From Humulus lupulus (taxonomy: Eukaryota; Streptophyta; Magnoliopsida; Rosales; Cannabaceae), in the NCBI RefSeq assembly GCF_963169125.1, contig NC_084793.1, positions 229,650,360 to 229,714,359 of the forward strand: a stretch of DNA of 64,000 nucleotides. Reading direction: 5' to 3'. The position numbers and the translations under genes are program-made. Under the pieces are notes generated by a model. The model was not told where the DNA came from. It did no database searches and saw only the letters and a list, made by a program, of their open reading frames with translations. Positions 44,420 through 57,546 of this stretch are shown here, in pieces; within the stretch, counting starts at the first letter, position 1, and each line of letters opens with the position of its first letter.

Positions 44420-45475
44420 AAAACCATTCGCCCATATGGTGGCAATCAAATTCCAACTGGTTCTACTGGAGGGGGTTAAAGTTCTCAAGAACTTATTGGC
44501 AAAGGTTCTAATCGTGGGTCTTCTCATGGTGGCTTCTCCAACACTAAAATTTTCTGACAAGTTTGCCTCAAAGCTAGGCATTCTGCTAATGTTTGCCATT
44601 ATCGATTTGATAAGGCCTTCATCACTCCCAAACCTGGAAGCACTCAACCTCATGCTTATGTTGTTGATGTCAATGAAGTTGATCCCTAAGCTTATACCAC
44701 ATCTTCTATTCCTGACTTTGGTGATGATAAAGATTGATATGCTGACACAGGGGCCACAAATCATGTTGCACTTGGTATGGAACACTTGGATTCCTCCACT
44801 CCTTACAATGGTCGAGAGTCTTTACAAGTGAGTAATGGTAAGAGACTACAAATTTATCATATTGGTAGTGTTTCTTTACCTTCTTATTCCTCTAACCCAC
44901 TCAAACTAAACTTAGTTTTAAAAGTTCTTGACATTGCCTAGAATTTAGTTAGTGTTTCCAAACTTATTAAAGAAAATAATGTTTTCTTGGAATCTCACTC
45001 CACTTGTTGTTTTGTCAAGGAAAAGGATACGAGGAATGTGCTTCTCAAAGGGAAGGTTAAGAATGGACTCTACATGCTTTCACAGAATTCCAACAAGTCT
45101 GCAGATATTCCCTTACAGCGCCACCTAACCACTACCAAGACCAACTCAGATTTATGTACTTGTACTTAATCTTGTAATAAAGAAATTAATTCCTCGGTTT
45201 ATACTTGTCCTGATTCATGTTTTACTAGCAATAAAAATTCAAATTCTTCTGTATTCACTTCTCCACATTCTTTTTCTTTATTATAAGAACAAGTACATAA
45301 ATCTGAGTTGGTCTTGGCAGTGGATAGGTGGCATTGTAAAGGAATATCTGTAGACTTGTTGGAATTCTGTGAAAGCACGTAGAGTCCATTCTTAAAATTC
45401 AGCGAAGCATGTCAACAAGGAAAGAGTCATAAACAATCATTCTCCCTTTCACAGTCCTATGCTACTCAACCGCTT
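44420..45475 (+). pseudogene. Decayed protease and pre-integrase region with inverted duplication
   Basis: Pieces in changing frames recall protease (ADTGATNHV near 44738) and pre-integrase (ESHSTCCFVKEKDTRNVLLK from 44987). At 45057-45162 the frame runs into a segment whose reverse complement stands at 45290-45395, and the Leu-Gly-His motif normally found at this point is absent. After 45400 the coding sense resumes with QGKSHKQSFSLS. Confidence 0.7.
45057..45395. repeat. Inverted duplication, 106-bp arms and 127-bp loop
   Basis: 45057-45162 begins TTAAGAATGGACTCTACATG. Its reverse complement is at 45290-45395 with roughly nine substitutions by eye. The similarity extends weakly beyond the inner ends (CTTGTAATAAAG against CTTATAATAAAG). 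The copied arm is antisense to the element and replaces coding sequence. Confidence 0.9.
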
Positions 45476-47591
<2,116 letters not shown>

Positions 47592-47811
47592 TGATAGACT
47601 ACTTAGCTACTAATGTTTGTTATAGTTAGTTCCTTAGTTAGTTTCATTAGTCTCTACTGTTAGTTAAGATAAGTTGCACTGGTGTAATTAGTTACATAAT
47701 TTGTTGTGTAATTAGTTTTATGTTTTGGTTGTCTTTGTAACTCTTTGCAAAGATTCTGAGATTTTCACTCTAAATTCTCTAAATAATATCTTGCTTTTGT
47801 GAGTTCGTTCA
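47592..47811 (+). repeat. 3-prime LTR of the second Ale-like element
   Basis: The 220-base LTR aligns with 43372-43633 but has lost about 40 bases in the middle, from after TTTTGGTT to before CTTTGTAACTC. Confidence 0.9.
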
Positions 47812-48197
47812 GTCTCCAATAATACCATTAACAAATGTCATTATTTAACAATGCTATAGTTGTTTATACTTGTCCACAAATTTATTTTCAACATAAAATA
47901 TTAAAGAAAAAAAATCAGGAGGGGCTACTGCCCCAATATGAAAGACTGGTGTTGTTATTGCTCATAGTTATTTATAGTTCCAAGCTATCCATATGGTGAA
48001 AGTATTATTATTTATTTAATATTAACTATATATCCCACTTTTTTAATCTCCCTATAATCACTTCCATATATATGTTCCACATTATGGTTTAACCTCTTTA
48101 ATATAGCTTCTATTATGATTAATTACATATGCAGTAGTAGTATATAACTATTAAGAGATTGAAATTACAATAACATATCACATTAATTATGTGATAT
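47812..48197. other. AT-rich spacer, nothing recognised
   Basis: No gene or structured repeat is visible. Confidence 0.5.
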
Positions 48198-48710
48198 CAC
48201 TACAACAATATAAGGGTTTTATGATTTTATTTGAGGAACATTAAAAGTCTACAATGTCTCTCGTTGGGGGAGACATCATAGGTGGAGACATTGTAAGTGC
48301 ACATCCCACGTCTCCCATTGGGAGATGTGAGAGACATCCCACGTCTCCCAATGAGAGATGTTGAAAGTGTCCAAAAATGTGGACTTTCAATGTTTCCCAC
48401 TGGGAGACGTGGGATGTCTCTCACCTCTCCCAGTGGGAGACATTGAAAGTCCCTGGGAGACGTGGGATGTGCCACATATCCTACGTCATGACTTCCAACG
48501 TCTCCCATTGGATGTCCCTCCTGGACACGTGTTTAGACCCTAAATTTTCAATGTCTTCTTGCACTTTTAATGTCTTACAATTTTAGCAATTAATAAAAAC
48601 ATTCAGTGTCTCCCAACATAAGACATTTAAAATATCTCATAATTTTAATGTCTTACAAAAATGGTGTAAGACATTGTAGGGAGTCGTTGAATGTCAAAAT
48701 TATTGTAGTG
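48198..48710. mobile_element. Non-autonomous CACTA (En/Spm-type) miniature element
   Basis: The element begins CACTACAACAATA and ends TATTGTAGTG, so both ends carry the inverted CACTACAA terminus. It is flanked by the three bases TAT (48195-48197 and 48711-48713), the target duplication size of CACTA transposons. It is 513 bases with no transposase. The inside contains many copies of GGGAGAC or its inverse and a large inverted repeat (48301-48470). Confidence 0.9.
48301..48470. repeat. Long imperfect hairpin in the CACTA element
   Basis: The left arm 48301-48368 (ACATCCCACGTCTCCCATTG start) pairs with 48383-48470, in which a 20-base extra copy of part of the motif has been inserted near 48441-48460. 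The loop is about 14 bases. Confidence 0.85.
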
Positions 48711-49551
48711 TATTATGTATATATTTTTTATGTATTTTGTAAGTATTCTTAATATTACTTAGTAATATTAATGAAAAAAGTTCTTAATGTTTCCCAGTTG
48801 TGCGAATAATGTCTCAATAAAAAAATTTAGTGATTAAGGTTCCTACTGTTTATATTTTAGTGCAGTTGTTATTTTTTTATAGTTAAATATGATTAGCATC
48901 CACGTGACAATTTTTTATTAGCTTAAAAATTTATAATTTAAAATTGAATAAAAGAATAAAATAATGAGTAGTATGTGTATTGTTTGTTAGACTCAGTGTG
49001 AAAAATTAACAATCGCACTAAAACATAATTGAGTAATGATATGTGCACACAAAATATACATTAAAGCATTACACACAATGACCAAGTATTATTTTTTAAA
49101 ACAGAAAGAAATTGTTACATCATTATGTTTAATATTTAATATTTTAATACATATTTTGGATACTTATATCATTACATTTTTTTAATCAAACATAAATAGA
49201 ATGAATATTTCACTGCTAATATTTTTATTGGAACATTATTTGCAAGGATTACAAAATATTTACTCTTACCGCGAATATCTCGTTACTTTTATTTATATAA
49301 ATTACATTAAAAAGCCACACAGTTAAATATGGGTCTCTAGTGATTCATATTTACCGTACATTACTCGAGAGTCAATAAGGATTTTCATTTTGTAGTTTCA
49401 AGTACAAGTATATAACGCCTTACCAAGGTAGAATGTACTACACGACATTATAGTTTCTCTTCACTTAGATAAAGAATGAGAATCTAGCTAGTGTATATAA
49501 ATATAAAATTAACAATAATAAGTATTAGTAAAAAATAATAGTGATGATAAG
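48711..49551. other. AT-rich intergenic DNA
   Basis: No gene is seen. Open frames are short and low-complexity. Confidence 0.5.
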
Positions 49552-50072
49552 TAGGGTTGTGCAAAAAAATTTGCAACCCGCCCAACCCGAATAAACTGCC
49601 AAAACTAACCCGAAAAAACCGACAAAAAATGCAACCCAAAAAACCCGACCTTCATTTCAAACCGTCCAATTATCATATTGGGCGGGTTGAAATTTTTGGC
49701 AACCCGCCCTATGTAACCCGACCCGCCCAATTAAGAATTTGCCTACTTTTTTTAATTTTATATTTATTTAATTATTAATTATACATATATAAAACTAAAT
49801 TCAAATTATTATTATTTTATAAAAGACCCAATATTTTAAAGTAACAATTATTTTAGATACAAATACAAACTAAAAATAGAGAAAATAATAAAAAATATTA
49901 GTGAAAAATGATTTTCTTAGAAAAAAAAAGTTTCGGCGGTTTGGGCGGGTTAACCCACCCAAACCGATGGTCGGGTTGAAATTTATTTATTTTTAATTGG
50001 GTGCGTTACGGGTTGAAAAGTACCAACGTGATTATAAATTGGAGTTTGTCAAAAATTTACACAACCTGCCTA
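49552..50072. mobile_element. hAT-like miniature transposon remnant
   Basis: The left end TAGGGTTGTGCAAAAAAATT resembles the reverse complement of the right end (TAGGCAGGTTGTGTAAATTT), a pattern common in plant hAT miniature elements. The ends are rich in the motif GGGCGGGTT and its inverse, with a near-perfect palindrome at 49938-49965 (one mismatch). The middle is AT-rich. I do not see an 8-base target duplication, so the exact borders are uncertain. Confidence 0.55.
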
Positions 50073-51445
50073 AACCGACTAATGAACACTTATTATAATG
50101 TCTTGGCTGAATTTTAGTTAATAAAAAATGTAAGTGGTATGCGGCTAACTATTTAGGTTGGCAATTATGTTAATATGTTTTGTTTAGGTCAAGATGTGAT
50201 AACTACATATTTCAATCAAGAAGTAATATGACACTACACATATAACTCGTTTAACTAATAAAGTGTATATTGATCTTATTATTAATTATGACCTGTTTGA
50301 TACGATCGAGTAATGTCGCAATATTATCATAATTTTTCTTCTAATTTACAACCAGTTTATGTAATCATGAGATGAGATTTCATAAAATGCACATTCTATA
50401 AATATAGATTTTATAAATTAAGTTAACCCACAAAATTAAGTTAACCCACAAAATTAAGTGGCATCAATTATTATTTTCCATTAGTAGTTTCTCCAAGTCA
50501 ATCTTTTGGATCTCTCCAATACCAATTACAACATGAAAGCATGTATAAATTATTGATTTAAAATATATTAATTCATTTGATAACTCGACCCCCTTGTATT
50601 GATTATTATTTAATATAATAATATTGTAATTGCGTGGTCATTTACTTTTATTCCTTATAGTCATCCCATTAATAAATTCTCCAAGTCATAGTGATCTTCA
50701 TCATCACATCAAACAGTTCAACGTATGCACACCCACATTTTTTAAGCTAATAATGGAAACAAATTATATAAAATTTCTCCCTTATTTGGACCTCGATTCT
50801 CTTTTCAACAAGCTTTCGACAAATGTCTTTCTCTTGAGCAACTTTACCTATAATAGGCAGCTCTGACTATTTGCTGTCTTTCCGTATCCGAAAAAAATTA
50901 AATAACAAAATCAATATTATATTTTATAGGATATAGTTTCGTATAAATTGCTAATAGCTAGCTAGGGTTTTCTCTATATACTCATTTATATGTGAAAAAT
51001 CACATGCATGCATGACGAGTAAATCTAAAATATAATATACTTATATATATATATGTGTGTGTGTGTTTAGCTAAAAATATGAAACACAACTATGGTTAAG
51101 ACGTGTGCATTTGACTAGTAAATCTATAATTTAATAATATACCATGAAAATATAAAAACAATAGATTAGGGTAATAAGACGCCATAGACTGAAAATTTTA
51201 GCTAGCTCTAGTTAGCTAAGCCACTTTTATATAATTAGACATATGACATATGAGTTTTGTATTGTTAGATATAAGGCACGTACGCCAAACCTAGCTACTT
51301 TAAAAATAATATGTTAAATATATTTGTGTGTGATAATTTGCCTGCTCGCACGTTGAAAAAAGCTTCAAATTTGTCATAAAAGAAAGCACCAAACAAAAGA
51401 TATCAATCACCTACCACAGGTAGATTATAGATTCTTGAGATATCG
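50073..51445. other. AT-rich intergenic DNA with small repeats
   Basis: No gene is seen. A 20-base tandem repeat (TTAAGTTAACCCACAAAA core) occurs twice near 50417-50456, and a (TA)n(TG)n microsatellite is at 51042-51067. Confidence 0.55.
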
Positions 51446-52349
51446 TGTTATATTATTTATAATATATTGTTTAGATTAAATAAATGTGAAACTTATTGTA
51501 ACATAATATATATAAGAATTATATTTTTGGATAATGTAAATATCCAAATGTGTAACATATTTGGGGTTACAAAAGCAGTTACAAATTTGTAACTCTAAAA
51601 TATTACCTAATAATGTGTAGATTTGATGTTGCACATTTTGATTTGAATTTGTCAAAGTCATAAGTGATATGGTTGTGGGAGACATGATTTTAACTCACAT
51701 AATGTGTTTAGAGGTTACAAAGTCATGTGGGAAGAGTATAGAACCGTTTGAAAAAATTGCACAAAGTTGTGTGCTGAAAATGAGCTATGGTCGCAGCCAC
51801 AAGTGTTCCTGGCCGCGACCTGGGGAACAGAAGCTCACGGTCATGGCTAGGAATGGCTCTGGCCATGGCCGGTGAGGCTGACAACCAAAGTCATTTTTCC
51901 ATTTCCATTTTGAATTGTTCCAACAACGCATGTAACTCTCAAATCTCTATTTTAATTCCATAAAACATCCAATTAAACATTGGTAACATCCATGGGGATT
52001 GGTGGAATTTGAAATTTAAAGGGTGTCTCAAAACTCTATAAATAGGAGTCTATTGCTCATCACTTGTAAGACACACCAATTTCTATCTACTAGAGCACTT
52101 GGCTAGAAATTCACCATGAATGCTTGTTTATTCCAGAAAGCTATTTCATTTGTGAGAGTTCCCTTAGTGCTTGAGATAGGGGAAATAAGCTTTTGGACAA
52201 AGGTTGTATACCTTATTCAAGTTGGTGATCCCAAAACTCTTCACTTTAGTTGTGTGAGTGAGAGTGTTTCTTTTGTTCTTGTTCTTTCTTTTCTTATATT
52301 GCTTTTTCATCACTTCATTGTCTATCTACATATTCAATTGTATCTTTAT
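51446..52349 (+). mobile_element. Truncated LTR of the Tork-like family
   Basis: It starts TGTTATATTATTTATAATAT and follows the LTRs at 32631 and 38014 through the GC-rich block (about 51780-51880), TATA box (52037-52044) and CTTATTCAAGTTGGTGATCC, but with more divergence. It breaks off within the T-rich last third, at the start of another LTR at 52350. It is an older member of the same family. Confidence 0.85.
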
Positions 52350-52853
52350 TGTAATGTCTCAAATTCCCTAATGTGGCTTAGTTTTCGGATTAGGGGGCCA
52401 GGAGGGCCATAATTGATTTAATATGTGATTATATGCATGATTATGTGAGTTATGTTATTATATGATGATAATTGCATGCATGTGGGCCCACTTCTTATTA
52501 GAATGGCATTTTCATAATTTTGGCCCGTTGAATTGTATATTTATGTGCATGTATGTGATATATGGGTGAGACCACATTATTATGTGGATATGTTTGAGCT
52601 ATTCGGCACGAGACGATCCTAGGAAAAAAGTTAGCGGTTTTGTCATAACGGGATTAATTACCGGGCTTGGGGTGAGCCTGGGGGTTAATTGATGCTTAGT
52701 ACATTACTGGGAATGAACGAGTAATGGGATATGATTTATTAATTATTTGAGGATAGTGGAAGTAACAAGAATTGGAACACGTTAATTATGATTAACGGTA
52801 CAGGTGGGAAATGACAGTTTTGCCCTTGGTGGCTTTGAAGGCTATAGAAGGCC
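52350..52853 (+). mobile_element. Truncated Tekay-like LTR, 5-prime part
   Basis: It starts TGTAATGTCTCAAATTCCC and shares with the Tekay LTRs phrases such as GAGACCACATTATTATGTGG and GAGACGATCCTAG and the GGTGAGCCTGGGG motif. It stops at 52853 where an Athila LTR begins. Confidence 0.8.
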
Positions 52854-54841
52854 TGATAACTCTACAAAATAGAGTTATTTTACCATATTTCATATGTTAA
52901 TTGTTGCTTAGTTCTTGAGTTTTTAATTGATTTGTTAAGTTTTTAATTAATTTTGAATTTATTGGGTTTATTTTGATTTTAGATATTTTTGGGTGTTTTT
53001 ATAATTATTTTGTTGTAAAATGTTGTAGTTAATTATTTGAATTATTATTATTTAGTTTGAGGAAAAAAATGTTGTATTATTGAACTTAGATGTTAAATAT
53101 AAATTAAGTTATAATTAATATTTTCAAATAATTAACTTGATTTATTTTATAGTGAAAATATTTTATTATGATTTATTTTATATTTATTTTGTTAGGGAAT
53201 TTAGTTTATTTTTGCTCTTGAAAAGCAAGAATAATGAAGAAAAATAATGGCATTTCAAGAAAAAGAAAGTAAAAATTTGGCATTGATGAGAAGGCCCAAG
53301 CCTCCGTGCCCGGCCCAGCCTGTGCCACTCCTTCAGCAGCCAACTCCACCAGCCATGCACTAGCCGAAGCCAGACCACCCCACGGGCCTCATTTCAGCTG
53401 CCAGCCACCAGGCCCAACGCTTGGCCCCCTGTCCAATCCCGAAGCCTAGCAGCAGCCCAGGCCACGCGGGCCTTCTTCCCAGCACGTCCAAGCCCAATAC
53501 CGCCTGCTCCAGGCCCAGCGAAGCCCATCACCTAGCTGCCCCAGCTCCTTCACGCTTGGCTTCCTGCACCACCCGAAGACCTCTCCAGCCTCCCTATGCA
53601 TTCATTCGGCCCACTCTAGAAACCCATCACCCAGTTGCCACTCCTTTAGCCAATTGGGCCCAGCCGAAATAGCCACCCAACCAGCAGCCAACAAGCTGCC
53701 TTTTCCCTATTTTTGAGCCCAACAATTTCATTTTTTTACTTTTATCCCCTATGCCTAAAATGCCACATTTTTACCCAATTTTCTCACATATTTCACCACA
53801 ACATCATCATTACACCCTATAATTTGCCTCTACATGCCATATTTACTTTATTTAATTAATTTAATCAATTTGATTAATTTAAGTTGATTATTTTAATGCT
53901 CTCATTTTGGCTATAAATATGGACTTTCAAGACCATTTTAGGGTGCTTGATTTTGGTTAACATCTTCTTTCTACCATTTTCTCTCTTCCATTTTTGGTTT
54001 TTCAAGAGCATTTTCAAGTATGTATGTCATTTATTTGTAATTTCTACTCTAGCTATGTGCTTCTAATCTTTTTCATAAGATTATTAAGATCATGATGAAG
54101 CAACTTGTAACTAGGTAATATTTATGTTGTATGTTGATTTCCCTTGTAATGCAACAAAGTTTATGGATTTTTCTTCTTCATATATGTCTTTCATCATATC
54201 TCATATTTTGGATTGTTAAATAATATGCACTTTGTTCTTCATTTTGCAAAAACATAATATTCTTTGTGTAAGATGTGTCATTAAATTGTACACATCCATG
54301 TTTAGAACAAAAATATTATGTTTTGCCTTATAAATAATGTTGTTTGATTTTTTGTTGTTTCATTAGGTTGATTCACATTAAATACTTTGAAATTATACTT
54401 TTTGAAAAGTGAAGAAAAACCCTATCTTCTTAGAAGTAATTTGTGCTTAAAAATATAAATCTATTTGGAAAATTATAGTTTAACTTTTTTTAATTATCAC
54501 TAAAACTTGGAAATCAATATACTAATAAGTATTTTTAAACTTACATTTTTTGGATTCTAGTATCTTAATAATCTTTCTTTTAACACTTATTTTTAAATCA
54601 TTATTGGTTTATTTTTATTCTCTTAAATAGCTTTATTTTCAATCTTTTTATTTTATGTTCAAAACTCATCAATCTTTTGAGCTAGGTTAGAATTTATTAA
54701 TTTTAGTTTAAAATAGTTTTCTTTTTATTTTAGACAACTCATTTGGGTTCGATCCTGTGCTTATACAAACACTATATTCCATATAAGATTCGTATGCTTG
54801 TGAGTATAAATTTTTAAAACATACCTGTTTTGGGTCCATCA
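52854..54841 (+). repeat. 5-prime LTR of the Athila-type element
   Basis: The LTR begins TGATAACTCTACAAAATAGA and ends TGGGTCCATCA, 1988 bases. From 53284 it matches the 3' copy at 57544. It has a CG- and C-rich block at 53285-53700 and a TATA box (TATAAATA) at 53912-53919. The 83-codon Pro-rich frame at 53421 is an LTR by-product. An alternative reading puts the LTR start at 53284; the TGAT/ATCA ends favour 52854. Confidence 0.8.
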
Positions 54842-54846
54842 AGATT

Positions 54847-54864
54847 TGGCACCGTTGCCGGGGA
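54847..54864 (+). other. Primer binding site, Asp-tRNA type
   Basis: TGGCACCGTTGCCGGGGA lies five bases after the 5' LTR. It differs by one base from the Asp-tRNA site TGGCGCCGTTGCCGGGGA used by Athila elements. Confidence 0.9.
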
Positions 54865-55144
54865 GTTGCAAGAAGAAAAGAAACGAAATTTATCTCAAGG
54901 TTAGTAAATTCTTCTAGTAGTTATTTTAATTTTCGCACTTGAAAAAAAAACCTAAATCTTGTCCTTTCACCATAAGCAATTTTTGCTTAAAGGAAATTTG
55001 AATAAAATTCCCAATCTGCGTCTACTAATTAATCTCAGGGAGTTGTTAGTAGTGCGCGAGTAAATGGAATCAAATAGGCATGGGGACAAGTAAACCATAA
55101 GAATTATATTGTTGTGAAAGCTCTAAAAATCCTAAGTATGCTCT

Positions 55145-56824
55145 GTGGTTGCGGTTTTAACTGATCTTCCACATCAGAAAATTGTTTGTTTGAGATTATC
55201 TCTGTTGCTTTATAAAAATTGTATGCATCATCGGGAACGTAACTCGAAAAATCGATTAGTAAAAAGACATTTATCTTTGTTTGAAATTGAAAGTGTTAGT
55301 AAAAATTTGAGCATCATGGAACCAATTTCTAATCCTGTTGATGAAAATGTTGTGCCTGAAAAAACTTTGCTTGAATATTTTGTACCTATTTCATCTAATG
55401 CACCTTCATGTATTGTTCTTCCTACCACTTCTGCTACCCATTTTGAGCTTAAACCATCAATCATTCAATTATTGTCATCTTTTTATGGGTTAGATAGAGA
55501 GGATCCTTACATGCATGTCAAAGATTTCTTAGAAATTGGCTCAACATTTAAATTTCAAAAAATTTCTAATGAGTCGGTCAAACTAAGATTGTTCCCTTTT
55601 TCATTAAAAGACAAATCAAAAGCTTGGTTAAATTCCCTTCCCACAGGGTCTATAACTACATGGGATCAATTTTATAATAAATTTTTGCTGAGATTTTTTC
55701 CTATGTCTAAAACTAATAGTCTAAGGAGAGAAATCTCCGAGTTTTTTCAAAAAGATAATGAAGAGTTTTATGAATGTTGGGAAAGATTTAAAAATTTATT
55801 ATTAAAATGTCCTCATCATGAGTTTGAAAAATGGAGACTTGTAAAATATTTTCATGATGGTTTGACCCCTTCTAATCGTCAAATGATTCAATCTATGCAT
55901 ACTGGAAATTTTTTAAAATTTCAAGGACAAGAGGCGTGGGACGCCCTTGAAGATTTATCTGTCAATTCACAACAATGGAATTATTTTGATCCTAGGTCTA
56001 GGTCAACTAATTCACCAAAAAGAGGAGGAAGGTATGAAGTAAAAGAGGAATTAGACTTAAGAACATCCTTAGACAAATTAACGAGAAAAGTAAAATCTTT
56101 AGCCATAAGCCAAACCATAAATTCTCCAATACAATCAAGAAAAGATGTGTGTTATATATGTTCTAGTCCTTGCCATAATGCTCAATCATGTCCTTCCTAC
56201 CAAGAATCATTTTCTGAGGAGGTCAATGCTCTTCATTCTTATGGGAAACCAAATGATAGCCAATTTTCATCCACCTACAATCCAAATTGGAGAAACCATC
56301 TGAACTTTTCATGGAGACAAAACTAACCCCAAATGAATCAAGGGCACCAATACAATACACAAAACCAAACTCATGCCCCACAAAATCAACCATATCCTTA
56401 ACAAAGGAAACCTTCCTTAGAAGATACTTTATAACAATTTATGCAATCCACTCAACAAATCCTACAAAATCAATCTCAATCAATTACCAAACTCGAGACA
56501 CAAGTAGGACAACTCGCCACTGCTTTAACTGATAGAGAAAAAGGAACATTCCCTAGTCAACCTATCCCTAATCCAAAAGGTCAATATAAGATATTAAAGT
56601 CTAGTCATAATGGAGAAGTCAAATCAATTTCAACTCTTAGGTCCGAAAAGAACATTGTCAAACCTGATTACATACCCGAGGTTGAAAAAGAAAAAGAAAA
56701 GAGTCAGCATTCTAGTTCTAATGCCAATGACTCTTCAAACAAGGAAACTCCAATCCATCCTTTCATTCCAAAAGCCCCATTCCCACAAAGATTACTTCCA
56801 ATTAAAAAAAAGCGTCCAATATAA
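55145..56824 (+). pseudogene. Athila gag (393 codons open, then three stops)
   Basis: The open frame runs from ATG 55145; a more likely start is ATG 55316, which opens MEPISNPVDENVVPEK. The gag domain shows FYGLDREDPYMHVKDFLEIG, LRLFPFSLKDKSKAWLNSLP and WERFKNLLLKCPHHEFEKW. A zinc knuckle CYICSSPCHNAQSC (C-x2-C-x4-H-x4-C) is at about 56148-56189. TAA at 56324 and further TAA near 56399 and 56431 stand where CAA (Gln) would continue the frame; the same frame then goes on to 56824 with TKLETQVGQLATAL. The protein would form the element particle. Confidence 0.85.
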
Positions 56825-57546
56825 TGACATCTTAGAAGTTTTTAAACAAGTTAGTAACAATATCACTTTCTTAGATGCCATTAAACAAATTCCTGCCTAC
56901 TCTAAATTTTTAAAGGATCTTTGTACTGTTAAAAGAAACACTAATGTTCCTAAAAAGGCGTTTAATTTTAAGTGAACAACCTAGTTCCATTATTCAATAT
57001 AAGAGTCTTGTTAAATATAAAGATCCTGGGTGTCCCACAATTTCATGCATTATTGGTAATCATTTTATTAACAAAGCTTTACTTGATTTGGGTGCTAGTG
57101 TGAATTTATTGCCTTATTCTGTTTATAAGCAACTTGGTCTTGGTGAACTAAAACATACCTCTATAACTCTTCAATTAGCCGATCGTTCTGTGAAAATTCC
57201 TAGAGGCATCATAGAGGATGTTTTGATAAAAGTTGATAAATTTTATTTTCCTGTTGACTTCATTGTTCTTGGTACTCAACCTGTGGAAAATGTGCATGCT
57301 CAAATTCCTATCATTTTAGGTAAACCATTCTTCACTACATCTAATGCAATCATAAATTGTCGTAATGGTGTTTTGAAATTATCTTTTGGAAATATGACTG
57401 TTGAATTGAATGTATTTAATGTTGTTAAATCTGCTGAGTGTGAGGAAGTGCATGAAGTTAACATGATAGATAGTATTTGTGAAGATGATGGAAATGACTT
57501 ACTTGACTTTTGTGAAAAAATACTTTGGTATGAACTTGCATGTTGA
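56825..57546 (+). pseudogene. Athila aspartic protease, truncated by deletion
   Basis: After a shift near the A-run at 56806-56813 the coding sense continues with NDILEVFKQVSNNITFLDAI and then, in the frame from 56944, protease with KALLDLGASVNLLPYSVYKQ (active site DLGAS) and KIPRGIIEDVLIKVDKFYFP. It ends KILWYELAC and the TGA that is itself part of the LTR junction (57544). Everything downstream of protease is deleted. Confidence 0.85.

Noticed and set aside
52350..52853. Athila LTR and the Tekay-like fragment as one single LTR
   Set aside because: TGATAACTCTACAAAATAGA at 52854 has the form of an LTR start matching the ATCA end, and the composition changes sharply there.
53421..53672. Pro- and Ala-rich protein frames in the Athila LTRs (also 57479-57981)
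   Set aside because: They are by-products of a C-rich LTR block, open in several frames and on both strands.
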